From Stakelama sediminis (GTDB lineage: Bacteria; Pseudomonadota; Alphaproteobacteria; Sphingomonadales; Sphingomonadaceae), in NCBI RefSeq assembly GCF_014199335.1, contig NZ_JACIJI010000004.1:1-64000 (forward strand): a DNA stretch of 64,000 nucleotides, read 5' to 3'. The notes under the pieces are model-generated. The model did no database searches and had not been told where the DNA came from. It worked only from the letters and a program-made list of their open reading frames with translations. The number at the start of each line of letters is the position of its first letter. Positions within the stretch are counted from its first letter, which is position 1. Positions 8,527 to 17,008 of this stretch are shown piece by piece. The position numbers and the translations under genes were made by a program.

Positions 8527-9291
8527 ATGGCTGAGTATGCTGATCGAGAGTGCGAGTACTGCGGTGTAATCCTTCCTGCCTATGAATTTCGGCGTGAGAC
8601 ACAGCGCCAGCTGGTTTCCAGCAGCCATCATCATCGTTCTTACACAGGAGTGGATGGGCGCCACGGTTCTGGCGGAGGTTCATCGTCGACCTATCGCTAT
8701 CACTCGGCAATGATTTGCCCAGACTGTTATAGCTCGCGCAAGCGCGCTCAATTGCGTCGATTTCTGTTTTGGGTCGCGGTCGTCGCTGCGGGTGTGGCCG
8801 CGGCTGGGTGGGTGTTGGCAAACCGAGCTTCGGGACCTGCCACGGCAGCAATTTCGAGCAACACCTTTCCTACAACCATTGCCAAGGCCTCACCAGGAAA
8901 CGTGCAAGCGCCCGTAGTCGTTGAGAGCGCTGGGGCAGACGACAGTAACCAGATCAGTCAAGTCGATGGCCAATCATTACCGCCCGAGGGTGCCTCACTG
9001 TCGGCCGCTCCGTCATCATCCAATTCGACAGCGGCCACCAGCAGCGGCACTTACCAGATCGCTGATGTCCAGCACCGATCGATCGAGCGAGCTCTGGACG
9101 CAGGCAAAACGAAGCGATGGTCGACGGATGATCAATCGGGTTATGTTCTGGTGAGCGCTGCGCAGCGCTACGCTGATAGAACTTGCCGCAACGTCACGGT
9201 CACAACTTTTAACGGACAGGATCAACAGCAGTCTCCCACTGTCATGTGGTGCCAGCCCTCGCCAGGCGAAGATTGGGCTGTGGCGCAATGA
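8527..9291 (+). CDS. Zinc-ribbon/transmembrane protein with C-terminal surface-antigen-like domain
   Basis: This 254-residue protein has an unusual layout. Residues 9-12 (CEYC) and about 64-67 (CPDC) form a candidate zinc ribbon around a His/Ser/Gly-rich loop. A single transmembrane helix (FLFWVAVVAAGVAAAGWVLA, about 79-98) follows, then a Ser/Ala-rich linker. The last 80 residues (from about IERALDAG through CRNVTV to VMWCQP) resemble the 17-kDa surface-antigen/RT0821-type domain, with its two spaced cysteines. That predicts a cytoplasmic ribbon and a periplasmic C-terminus. An in-frame ATG at 8494 would add 11 residues. It is monocistronic, upstream of the conjugation genes. No function is assigned. 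Confidence 0.6.
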   Translation: MAEYADRECEYCGVILPAYEFRRETQRQLVSSSHHHRSYTGVDGRHGSGGGSSSTYRYHSAMICPDCYSSRKRAQLRRFLFWVAVVAAGVAAAGWVLANRASGPATAAISSNTFPTTIAKASPGNVQAPVVVESAGADDSNQISQVDGQSLPPEGASLSAAPSSSNSTAATSSGTYQIADVQHRSIERALDAGKTKRWSTDDQSGYVLVSAAQRYADRTCRNVTVTTFNGQDQQQSPTVMWCQPSPGEDWAVAQ

Positions 9292-9607
9292 GGCGGGACG
9301 GTGCGGGCGAGTGGACCGCACCGAATTCGCTGACTGGTTTGGTGCTGGAGTTCGGCATGAACGGAGGGCCGCTCTCAACGGGCTGGCTAGGCCCCTATTC
9401 CGAAGAGTTTGTCGGCGGGTGCTGACATCTGCGATTCGGCCCGCGCAAAATTGCTGACGTTCCATACAACTCGACAAAGGACGAATTGTCGTATCCAAAA
9501 TGTCGGTCGTGAGTGGGCGAGAGTCGGCAGCGAGGCTCTAACGCTCTGACCTAAAACAGTGTGATTCTTATCCGGCAGGGACAATCCATCCTTTCCGGAG
9601 CAAGAGC
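9292..9607. other. Region upstream of the conjugation operon
   Basis: No gene is supported in these 316 bases. They separate cargo from traG and should contain the promoter of the transfer operon. The ribosome binding site CCGGAG precedes the traG ATG by about seven bases. No clear operator was found. Confidence 0.4.
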
Positions 9608-11626
9608 ATGACCCCCACCAGGCTGCTGATCGGCCAGATCATCATCGTTTTTGCGATCGTCGTCGCAGGGCTATGGTTCGCGACCGAATGGGCGGCTTGG
9701 AAGCTGGCCTGGCAGCCCGAGCTGGGCGCCCCGTGGTTCGTTGTTGGTCACTGGCCGGTCTATCACCCCTGGTCGATTTTCCCGTGGTGGTATCATTTCG
9801 ACGCCTATGCGCCGCACGTCTTCGACCGGGCCGGCGCGATCGCGGGTGCCAGCGGCTTTGTCGGATGTGGCGCAGCCATCGCCGGATCATTGTGGCGCGC
9901 CCGGCAGTCACGCAACGTCACCACCTACGGGTCCGCGCGATGGGCAACCGCGCGTGAGGTCGAACGAGCTGGTCTTCACCGCGATGCGGGCGTCTTCCTT
10001 GGACAACTCGGCGGGCACTATCTCCGCCATGACGGCCCCGATCATGTCATGGCCTTCGCGCCGACGCGTTCGGGCAAGGGTGTCGGCCTCGTGGTTCCGA
10101 CATTGTTGGGCTGGACCGGCTCGGCGGTCATCCACGATATAAAGGGCGAGAACTGGCACCTGACCGCGGGCTTTCGTTCGCGCTTCTCGCACTGCCTGCT
10201 GTTCAATCCGACCGACACGGCATCCGCCCGCTACAATCCGCTGCTCGAAGTGCGCCGCGGCGAATATGAAGTGCGCGACGTCCAGAACATCGCCGACATC
10301 CTGGTCGACCCGGAAGGCGCGCTCGAACGGCGCAACCATTGGGAAAAGACCAGCCACTCGCTGCTGGTCGGCGCGATCCTCCACGTGCTCTATGCCGAGG
10401 AAGAAAAGACCCTCGCGCGGGTGGCCACCTTCCTGTCCGATCCACAGCGCCCGTTCTCGGCGACGCTCAGGCGGATGATGACCACCAATCATCTGGGCAC
10501 GCGCGAGGCGCCGCAGGTCCATCCGGTCGTCGCATCGGCCGCGCGCGAAGTGCTCAACAAAAGCGAGAACGAACGCTCGGGCGTGCTCTCGACCGCGATG
10601 TCGTTCTTGGGATTGTATCGCGATCCCACCGTTGCCGAAATCACCTCACGCTGCGACTGGCGGATTGCCGATCTTACGCAAGCCAAACAGCCGGTCTCGC
10701 TCTATCTGGTCGTACCGCCATCGGACATCAGCCGGACCAAGCCGCTTATCCGCCTGATCCTCAACCAGATCGGCCGGCGTCTCACCGAAAAGCTCGATAC
10801 CGGCACCGTCTACGCCCGCAAGCACCAGCTCTTGATGATGCTCGACGAGTTCCCGGCGCTCGGGCGCCTCGATTTCTTCGAGACCAGTCTTGCCTTCATG
10901 GCCGGCTATGGTGTGCGCGCCTTCCTCATCGCCCAGAGCCTCAATCAGATCGAGAAGGCCTATGGCGAGCATAATTCAATCCTCGACAATTGCCATGTGC
11001 GCGTGGCCTTTGCGACCAACGACGAACGTACCGCGCGGCGGATTTCCGACTCGCTCGGGCAGGCGACCGAACAGCGCGCGATGCGCAACTATGCCGGGCA
11101 TCGGCTCGCGCCCTGGCTCGCGCATGTCATGGTCAGCCGGCAGGAGACCGCACGCCCGCTGCTGACCCTGGGCGAGGTCATGCAGCTCCCCGCGACGGAT
11201 GAGCTGGTGATGGTCGCAGGGCTTGCCCCAATCCGCGCTCAGAAGCTGCGCTACTATGAAGACCGCACCTTCACCGCGCGGGTAATGCCGCCGCCGGCTT
11301 TGTCGACGAGTCGATATACCGATGCGCCTGGCCCACGCAGCAACGACTGGGGCCGGCTTGCCCGGCTTCCCGATGCGCGGCTTGGCCGATCCGAGGACAA
11401 TTCAGCTGAGGCCGAAGACGGTGGGCTTCAGCAGGAGCGCCATCCTGGGATCGAACAGCCGGCTTCAATTCAGGAACCGCCCAGGCAGCTCGATCTTCCC
11501 GATCTCGATCGGGACGACATCGACGGTGCCGCCGACAAAAATGCCATGGACTGCGTGCGCACGGCACTCACGCGCGCCGATGCGATGAATCAGGGCCGTG
11601 ACCGCGACCTTCTGCCGGGCATGTAG
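9608..11626 (+). CDS. traG: Type IV coupling protein TraG/VirD4
   Basis: This 672-residue inner-membrane ATPase is the coupling protein that delivers the relaxase-DNA complex to the type IV secretion channel. Two N-terminal transmembrane helices (about 5-30 and 70-95) precede the Walker A APTRSGKGVG at about 150-160 and Walker B LMMLDEFPALGR at about 410-421, both typical of TraG. The motif YGEHNSILDNC and the C-terminal TraM-recognition region are also present. Length matches the family. It opens the transfer operon and is followed four bases later by a CopG-like gene, the order found in alphaproteobacterial trb elements. The C-terminal roughly 100 residues are low-complexity. Confidence 0.95.
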   Translation: MTPTRLLIGQIIIVFAIVVAGLWFATEWAAWKLAWQPELGAPWFVVGHWPVYHPWSIFPWWYHFDAYAPHVFDRAGAIAGASGFVGCGAAIAGSLWRARQSRNVTTYGSARWATAREVERAGLHRDAGVFLGQLGGHYLRHDGPDHVMAFAPTRSGKGVGLVVPTLLGWTGSAVIHDIKGENWHLTAGFRSRFSHCLLFNPTDTASARYNPLLEVRRGEYEVRDVQNIADILVDPEGALERRNHWEKTSHSLLVGAILHVLYAEEEKTLARVATFLSDPQRPFSATLRRMMTTNHLGTREAPQVHPVVASAAREVLNKSENERSGVLSTAMSFLGLYRDPTVAEITSRCDWRIADLTQAKQPVSLYLVVPPSDISRTKPLIRLILNQIGRRLTEKLDTGTVYARKHQLLMMLDEFPALGRLDFFETSLAFMAGYGVRAFLIAQSLNQIEKAYGEHNSILDNCHVRVAFATNDERTARRISDSLGQATEQRAMRNYAGHRLAPWLAHVMVSRQETARPLLTLGEVMQLPATDELVMVAGLAPIRAQKLRYYEDRTFTARVMPPPALSTSRYTDAPGPRSNDWGRLARLPDARLGRSEDNSAEAEDGGLQQERHPGIEQPASIQEPPRQLDLPDLDRDDIDGAADKNAMDCVRTALTRADAMNQGRDRDLLPGM

Positions 11627-11629
11627 GCG

Positions 11630-12034
11630 ATGAAGGTCCGGCAGAATCTCTACATCGACCAGAGTTTGAGCGACGCGCTCGACGCGCTGGCGCTGCGTCC
11701 GGGCGGCAACAAGTCGCGTATCGTCAACGAGGCGCTCGGCCAATGGCTGGCGCGGCGCGCGACCAAGGAGGTCGACGATCTCCTGAAGCCCCGGCTCGAC
11801 CGTATTTCGCGCGAGGTCGGTGGATGCCGGCGCGACATCGAGGTGGTACTCGAAGCGCTGTCGCTGTTCGTGCGTTACCAGCTCACCGTCACCGCGCCGC
11901 TTCCCGAAGCGGACAGCGCCGCGCGCGCGGTGGGAAATGAACGCTTCGAGCGCTTCATTGCCCAACTCGGCCGCCAGATCGCGGGGGGCAAGCGGACCCT
12001 CGCTGCAGCCGATGCCGGTGGTGATGCCCGATGA
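11630..12034 (+). CDS. CopG-like ribbon-helix-helix protein of the transfer operon
   Basis: This 134-residue protein starts with a ribbon-helix-helix fold: MKVRQNLYIDQSLSDALDAL forms the strand and helix A, and GGNKSRIVNEALGQWLARR helix B. The remaining residues are helical. Such CopG proteins sit between traG and trbB in many alphaproteobacterial conjugative elements; they may autoregulate the operon or help process DNA at oriT, which is not shown here. Its stop overlaps the trbB start (ATGA), indicating translational coupling. Confidence 0.85.
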   Translation: MKVRQNLYIDQSLSDALDALALRPGGNKSRIVNEALGQWLARRATKEVDDLLKPRLDRISREVGGCRRDIEVVLEALSLFVRYQLTVTAPLPEADSAARAVGNERFERFIAQLGRQIAGGKRTLAAADAGGDAR

Positions 12035-13035
12035 GCGGTTCGGCGATCTCCGCAGAACGCCGACGCGTAATGCTGCGCTCGGCGATGGGGTCGGCAATCG
12101 CGGTGGCGCTGTCGGACCCCAAAGTGATCGAAGTGATGGTCAACCCCGATGGCGCGCTGCGCGTCGATATATTGGGTGAGGGCCGCGTCGATACCAAGGT
12201 CCGTATCGATCCCGCGCAGGTCGAGCGGATTATCCGCCTCGTCGCCAGTCATGCCCGCAGCGAAGTTCATAGCGACCGTCCGATCGTCTCGGCCGAACTG
12301 CCGCCGCACGGAGATAGTGCAGGCGAGCGGTTCGAAGGAATATTGCCTCCGGTTGCCCTGGCGCCCTGCTTCTCGATCAGGAAGCCGGCGGCACGCATCT
12401 ACACGCTGCTCGATTATGTGGCCGACGGCATCATGTCGGCCGAAGCCGCGCGCCTTCTTGCTCAAGCAATAGTCGAACGCCGTAACATTCTCGTGGTGGG
12501 CGGCACCTCGTCGGGCAAGACCACGCTGGCGAACGCTTTGCTCACCGAAATGGCTGGGCTGGACGAGCGCGTGATCCTGATCGAGGACACGCGCGAACTG
12601 CAATGCGCTGCGCCAGATGTGGTGGCGCTGCGCACGCGCCCGAATACGGCCGACAGGAGCGCCGGCGTGACGATGGCCGATCTAGTGCGATCGACGCTGC
12701 GCCTGCGGCCCGATCGCATCATCGTCGGCGAAGTCCGCGGTCCCGAAGCGCTCGACATGCTCAAGGCCTGGAATACCGGCCATCCCGGCGGGATTGCGAC
12801 GGTCCACGCCAATTCGGCGCTGTCGGCGCTCTACCGGATCGAACAGCTCGTGGCCGAAGCGGTGGTCAGCGTGCCGCGGGTGCTGATCGCCGATGCCATC
12901 GACCTCGTCGTGTTCATCGCCGGTCGCGGCCTTGCCCGCCGCGTCGAGACCATCGCGCGCGTCGCCGGCCTCGATCCGGACGGCGGTTACGGCCTCATCG
13001 ACATCACCCCTCACGCCCATCCCGAAGGAGACTGA
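12031..13035 (+). CDS. trbB: Conjugal transfer ATPase TrbB (VirB11 family)
   Basis: This 334-residue protein is the VirB11-type hexameric traffic ATPase of the mating channel, acting on the cytoplasmic face of the inner membrane. It shows Walker A GGTSSGKTTL at about 158-167, the Asp box ILIEDTRELQC, Walker B-like RIIVGEVRGPEAL and the His box TGHPGGIATVHANSA, all in the expected order. The length is normal. The start codon overlaps the copG stop by four bases. It is followed within four bases by trbC. Confidence 0.96.
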   Translation: MSGSAISAERRRVMLRSAMGSAIAVALSDPKVIEVMVNPDGALRVDILGEGRVDTKVRIDPAQVERIIRLVASHARSEVHSDRPIVSAELPPHGDSAGERFEGILPPVALAPCFSIRKPAARIYTLLDYVADGIMSAEAARLLAQAIVERRNILVVGGTSSGKTTLANALLTEMAGLDERVILIEDTRELQCAAPDVVALRTRPNTADRSAGVTMADLVRSTLRLRPDRIIVGEVRGPEALDMLKAWNTGHPGGIATVHANSALSALYRIEQLVAEAVVSVPRVLIADAIDLVVFIAGRGLARRVETIARVAGLDPDGGYGLIDITPHAHPEGD

Positions 13036-13038
13036 CAC

Positions 13039-13380
13039 ATGCGTTCGCTTGCCTTGAAAATCCCGTCACGCCGTTCCACTTTTCTCGCCGGCGCCGTCAT
13101 TGGCTTCGGACTGATGTTATCGAGCCGGGCCTATGCCGCCGGCACCGGCATGCCGTGGGAGCAGCCGCTCCAGCAGGTACTATCCTCGGTTGAAGGGCCG
13201 GTCGCCAAGATCATCGCGGTGATCATCATCATTATCACCGGGCTGACGCTGGCCTTCGGCGAGACCGCGGGCGGCTTTCGGCGGCTGATCCAGATCATTT
13301 TCGGCCTGTCGATCGCGTTCGCCGCATCGAGCTTTTTCCTGTCGTTCTTCTCGTTCGGCGGTGGAGCGCTGATCGCATGA
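13039..13380 (+). CDS. trbC: Conjugal transfer pilin TrbC (VirB2 family)
   Basis: This 113-residue protein is the pilin subunit. It has a signal-peptide-like N-terminus ending in SRAYA at about residue 33, then two hydrophobic helices (about 55-75 and 86-110) joined by a short polar loop, as in TrbC/VirB2. AAGGAGA precedes the ATG. The gene overlaps trbD by four bases. Confidence 0.92.
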   Translation: MRSLALKIPSRRSTFLAGAVIGFGLMLSSRAYAAGTGMPWEQPLQQVLSSVEGPVAKIIAVIIIIITGLTLAFGETAGGFRRLIQIIFGLSIAFAASSFFLSFFSFGGGALIA

Positions 13381-13649
13381 GCGGGAGCAGTCAACATATT
13401 GAAGGCTTCGAGGTTCCCATTCACGGGAGCCTCGGGGCGCCGATCCTATTGGGCGGCGCGCCACGCGGTCTTGCCATCATCAACGGCACGCTCGCCGCCG
13501 CGATCGGCCTGGGCTTGCAGCAATGGATCGCCGGCATCGTCGTCTGGGCCGTCGGACACAGTGTTGCGGTCTTCGCGGCGCGGCGCGACCCCGCCTTCGC
13601 GCCTGTTCTCGCCCGTCACCTGCGCCAGCGGAGCTACCTTTCATGCTGA
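13377..13649 (+). CDS. trbD: Conjugal transfer protein TrbD (VirB3 family)
   Basis: This 90-residue inner-membrane protein matches TrbD/VirB3. It has the N-terminal IEGFEVPIHGSL segment typical of the family, the GGAPRGLAIINGT motif and two close hydrophobic helices (about 34-62). Its C-terminus is polar, ending HLRQRSYLSC. It overlaps trbC by four bases and trbE by seven, so TrbD and TrbE, which cooperate in pilus assembly, are translationally coupled. Confidence 0.92.
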   Translation: MSGSSQHIEGFEVPIHGSLGAPILLGGAPRGLAIINGTLAAAIGLGLQQWIAGIVVWAVGHSVAVFAARRDPAFAPVLARHLRQRSYLSC

Positions 13650-16108
13650 ACTTGCGAGAATATCGCCAAAGCGCAGACCGGCTCGCCGATCATCTGCCCT
13701 GGGCGGCGCTGGTTGCCGAAGGCGTCGTCCTCAACAAGGACGGCAGCTTCCAGCGGACGTTTGCATTCCGTGGCCCTGATCTCGAATCCGCGACCGAAGC
13801 CGAACTGGTCGCGGCCTGTGCGCGCGCAAACAACGTCCTGATGCGCTTCGGCACCGGGTGGGCGCTCCATTTCGAGGCAGAACGGCGCGAGGCGCTGGGC
13901 TATCCCGCCAGCCAGTTCCCCGATCCGGCGAGTTGGCTGGTCGATCAGGAACGCCGCGCCCGGTTCGAGGCCGAAGGCATCCATTATGAAAGCCGCTATC
14001 ATCTGACGCTCACCTGGCTGCCCGCCGCCGACGGCGCCGATGCCGCCGGGCGTTCGCTGGTCGATCGGCCCGAAGCGAAGCAGGGCCGTGACTGGCGTGG
14101 GAGCCTCGCCAATTTCATCGCCGAGACCACCCGCGCACTCGACCTGTTCTCCGCCTTCATGCCCGAGGTGCGCGCGCTTAATTCAGCAGAGACGCTGACC
14201 TATCTGCACGCCGCGATCTCGAACCGCCGTCATCCTGTCGCAGTGCCCGAGACGCCGATCTATCTCGATGGCTTGCTGGCCGACACCCCGCTCACCGGCG
14301 GTCTCGAACCCAGGCTGGGCGACCAGCATCTGCGCACACTCACCGTCACCGGCTTTCCCAATATGAGCCGGCCGGGGATTCTCGATGCGCTCAATGAGGC
14401 CGATTTTCCCTATCGCTGGGCGACCCGCTTCATCGCGCTCGACAAGGCGGACGCCACCAAGCTGCTGACCAGGCTGCGGCGGCAATGGTTCAACAAGCGC
14501 AAGTCGATCACCGCGCTGCTGCGCGAAGTAATGTACAATCAGCCAGCGCAATTGCTCGACAGCGATGCTGACAACAAGGTCGCCGATGCCGATCTCGCGC
14601 TTCAGGCATTGGGCGGCGATCATGTCGCCTTCGGCTATCTGACCACCACGATCACCGTATCGGACACCGACCGCGCCCGGGTCGAGGACAAGATTCGGGC
14701 CATCGAGCGGATCGTCGGCGGCCTGGGCTTCGTCACCATCCGCGAAGGCGTCAATGCGATCGAGGCCTGGCTGTCCTCACTCCCTGGCCATGCCTACGCC
14801 AATGTTCGCCAGCCCATCGTTCATACGCTGAATCTCGCGCACCTGATGCCGCTGTCGGCAGTCTGGGCGGGACCGGCGCGCAACGCACATTTGGACGGCC
14901 CACCGTTGCTCACCGCGCAGACCGCCGGCTCGACCCCCTTCCGGCTTTCGACCCATGTCGGCGATGTCGGGCATATGATGGTGGTCGGCCCGACCGGCGC
15001 GGGCAAATCGGTGCTGCTTGCGCTGATTGCGCTCCAGTTCAGACGTTACGCCGGTGCCCAGGTCACTATCTTCGACAAGGGCCTCTCCGCACGTGCCGCG
15101 GTATTGGCCATGGGCGGCGCGCATCATGCGCTGGGTTCCGGTGATGTCGACGGCGACGCGCTCGCCTTCCAGCCCCTGCTGCGGATCGATGATGCGACCG
15201 AACGTGGCTGGGCGGCGGAATGGATTGCTGCGATGCTCGAAGCCGAAAAAGTCGCCGTCACCCCGGAAGTGAAGGACGCCGTCTGGTCAGCACTCACCAA
15301 CCTCGCCTCCGCGCCGCCCCAGGAGCGGACCATGACCGGCCTTTCGCTGTTGTTGCAATCCAATGCGCTCAGAACCGCGATCCAGCCCTACACGCTCGAC
15401 GGGCCGCACGGTGCGCTGCTCGACGCGGTCGAGAGCGGATTCGCCTTCGCCGACGTCCAATGCTTTGAGACCGAGGCGCTGCTGGGGCAGGCGAGCGTCG
15501 TCGCGCCGGTGCTGACCTATCTGTTCCATCGGCTGGAAGAACGGTTCGACGGCCGCCCGACATTACTGGTGCTCGACGAAGCATGGATCTTCCTCGACCA
15601 TCCGCTGTTCGCCGCACGCATCCGCGAGTGGCTGAAGACGCTGCGTAAGAAGAACGTCGCGGTCCTGTTCGCGACACAAAGCTTGGCGGATATCGCCGAC
15701 AGCACTATCGCGCCCGCCATCATCGAGAGCTGCCCGCAGCGTATCCTGCTTCCCAACGATCGGGCGATCGAGCCGCAGTCGCGCGAAGCCTATACCCGTT
15801 TCGGTCTCAACTATCGCCAGATCGAACTGGTCAGCCGGGCGACGCCGAAGCGCCACTATTATCTGCAGTCGGCGCGCGGCAACCGGCTGTTCGAACTGGG
15901 CCTTGGGCCGATCGCGCTGACGCTCACCGGTGCGTCCGATCCCGCCAGCCAGAAGCGGATCGATGCGATCCTTGCCGAGTATGGGTCGGTCGGCTTCGCC
16001 GCCGAGTTTCTGCGCTCCGCCGATCTTGCCTGGGCCGCCGATCTGCTCTGCACCTTTCCCGGCACTTCCCACTCCATCGATCCCCAACCTCCAGCCCCCG
16101 GAGAATGA
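13643..16108 (+). CDS. trbE: Conjugal transfer ATPase TrbE (VirB4 family)
   Basis: This 821-residue protein is the large VirB4-type ATPase that energises pilus biogenesis and substrate transfer. Walker A GPTGAGKSVL lies at about 448-457 and Walker B LLVLDEAWIFLDHPL at about 640-655, followed by LRKKNVAVLFATQSLADI, the usual VirB4 downstream motif. The start at 13643 (MLNLREYR) was chosen because it is the family N-terminus and overlaps trbD slightly; the frame is open 40 codons further upstream. Its stop touches the trbJ start region. Confidence 0.96.
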   Translation: MLNLREYRQSADRLADHLPWAALVAEGVVLNKDGSFQRTFAFRGPDLESATEAELVAACARANNVLMRFGTGWALHFEAERREALGYPASQFPDPASWLVDQERRARFEAEGIHYESRYHLTLTWLPAADGADAAGRSLVDRPEAKQGRDWRGSLANFIAETTRALDLFSAFMPEVRALNSAETLTYLHAAISNRRHPVAVPETPIYLDGLLADTPLTGGLEPRLGDQHLRTLTVTGFPNMSRPGILDALNEADFPYRWATRFIALDKADATKLLTRLRRQWFNKRKSITALLREVMYNQPAQLLDSDADNKVADADLALQALGGDHVAFGYLTTTITVSDTDRARVEDKIRAIERIVGGLGFVTIREGVNAIEAWLSSLPGHAYANVRQPIVHTLNLAHLMPLSAVWAGPARNAHLDGPPLLTAQTAGSTPFRLSTHVGDVGHMMVVGPTGAGKSVLLALIALQFRRYAGAQVTIFDKGLSARAAVLAMGGAHHALGSGDVDGDALAFQPLLRIDDATERGWAAEWIAAMLEAEKVAVTPEVKDAVWSALTNLASAPPQERTMTGLSLLLQSNALRTAIQPYTLDGPHGALLDAVESGFAFADVQCFETEALLGQASVVAPVLTYLFHRLEERFDGRPTLLVLDEAWIFLDHPLFAARIREWLKTLRKKNVAVLFATQSLADIADSTIAPAIIESCPQRILLPNDRAIEPQSREAYTRFGLNYRQIELVSRATPKRHYYLQSARGNRLFELGLGPIALTLTGASDPASQKRIDAILAEYGSVGFAAEFLRSADLAWAADLLCTFPGTSHSIDPQPPAPGE

Positions 16109-16110
16109 CC

Positions 16111-16863
16111 ATGACCAGAAAGATGCCCTTCAAGAAATACGTGATCGCGAGCGCGCTTGGGTTTGCCACCGTTGGATCGGCGGAAATTGGCCTCGTCGTG
16201 ACGAGCGAGCCGGCCCACGCACAATGGACGGTATTCGATCCCACGAATTACACTCAGAACCTGCTCACTGCCGCGCGATCGCTCCAGCAGATCAACAACC
16301 AGATGCGAATGCTACAGAACCAGGCGCAGAGCCTGATCAATCAGGCGAAGAACCTGACCACGATCAGTTTCCCCGAGCTTCAACAGCTCAGGCAGACCAT
16401 CCAGCAAATCGATGTGCTGATGGGACAGGCGCAGGCCATCCGCTTTCGGGTCGCGGGTCTAGACCAGCAATTCCGGGCGCAATATCCAATGGCCTTTGAC
16501 GCGGCGCTGACCAACGATCAACATGTGATCGATGCGCGGGGTCGGCTCGACATGTCGATGGCGGCCTATAAGCAAACCATGACCGTGCAGGCCCAGGTGG
16601 TCGAGAACATTGCCGCCGACGAAGCTGCATTGAACGGTATCGTCCAGCGTAGCCAGGGCGCCGAGGGTGCGTTGCAGGTCGGCCAGGCAACCAACCAGCT
16701 CCTCGCGCTCGTGGCCAAGCAGCAGTTCCAGATCCAGACACTGATGGCAGCGCAATATCGCGCCGATGCGATCGAACGCGCCAACCGCAACCAGTCGCGC
16801 CGCGACGCGCGAGGGGCGGCGACGAAATTCCTCGGTTCGGGCCACGCATACACGCCGAACTGA
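16111..16863 (+). CDS. trbJ: Conjugal transfer protein TrbJ (VirB5 family)
   Basis: This roughly 250-residue secreted protein is the VirB5-like minor pilus component. An N-terminal signal peptide ends at about EPAHA-Q; the mature part starts with WTVFDPTNYTQNLLTAAR, the classic TrbJ N-terminus. The body is a long glutamine-rich helical coiled coil (QINNQMRMLQNQAQSLINQ). Two starts are possible, 16105 overlapping the trbE stop and 16111; the latter has better spacing to GGAGA. Confidence 0.93.
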   Translation: MTRKMPFKKYVIASALGFATVGSAEIGLVVTSEPAHAQWTVFDPTNYTQNLLTAARSLQQINNQMRMLQNQAQSLINQAKNLTTISFPELQQLRQTIQQIDVLMGQAQAIRFRVAGLDQQFRAQYPMAFDAALTNDQHVIDARGRLDMSMAAYKQTMTVQAQVVENIAADEAALNGIVQRSQGAEGALQVGQATNQLLALVAKQQFQIQTLMAAQYRADAIERANRNQSRRDARGAATKFLGSGHAYTPN

Positions 16864-17008
16864 CACCCGATCGGCGGTGCTGGCGATAACACCCCCGCTT
16901 GTCGCCCGTGCCGTCACCGCGGGGCTCGCTTACCCTGATTCTCACCTCCCAAGTTCAGGGCGGCGGGTCTCGCGGACCATCTCTCCGACATCCGAAAGCT
17001 GACGCGAC

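Noticed and set aside
16766..17002. trbK-like gene in the gap after trbJ
   Set aside because: The frame largely overlaps trbJ and has no signal peptide or lipobox, so it is not a credible entry-exclusion protein.
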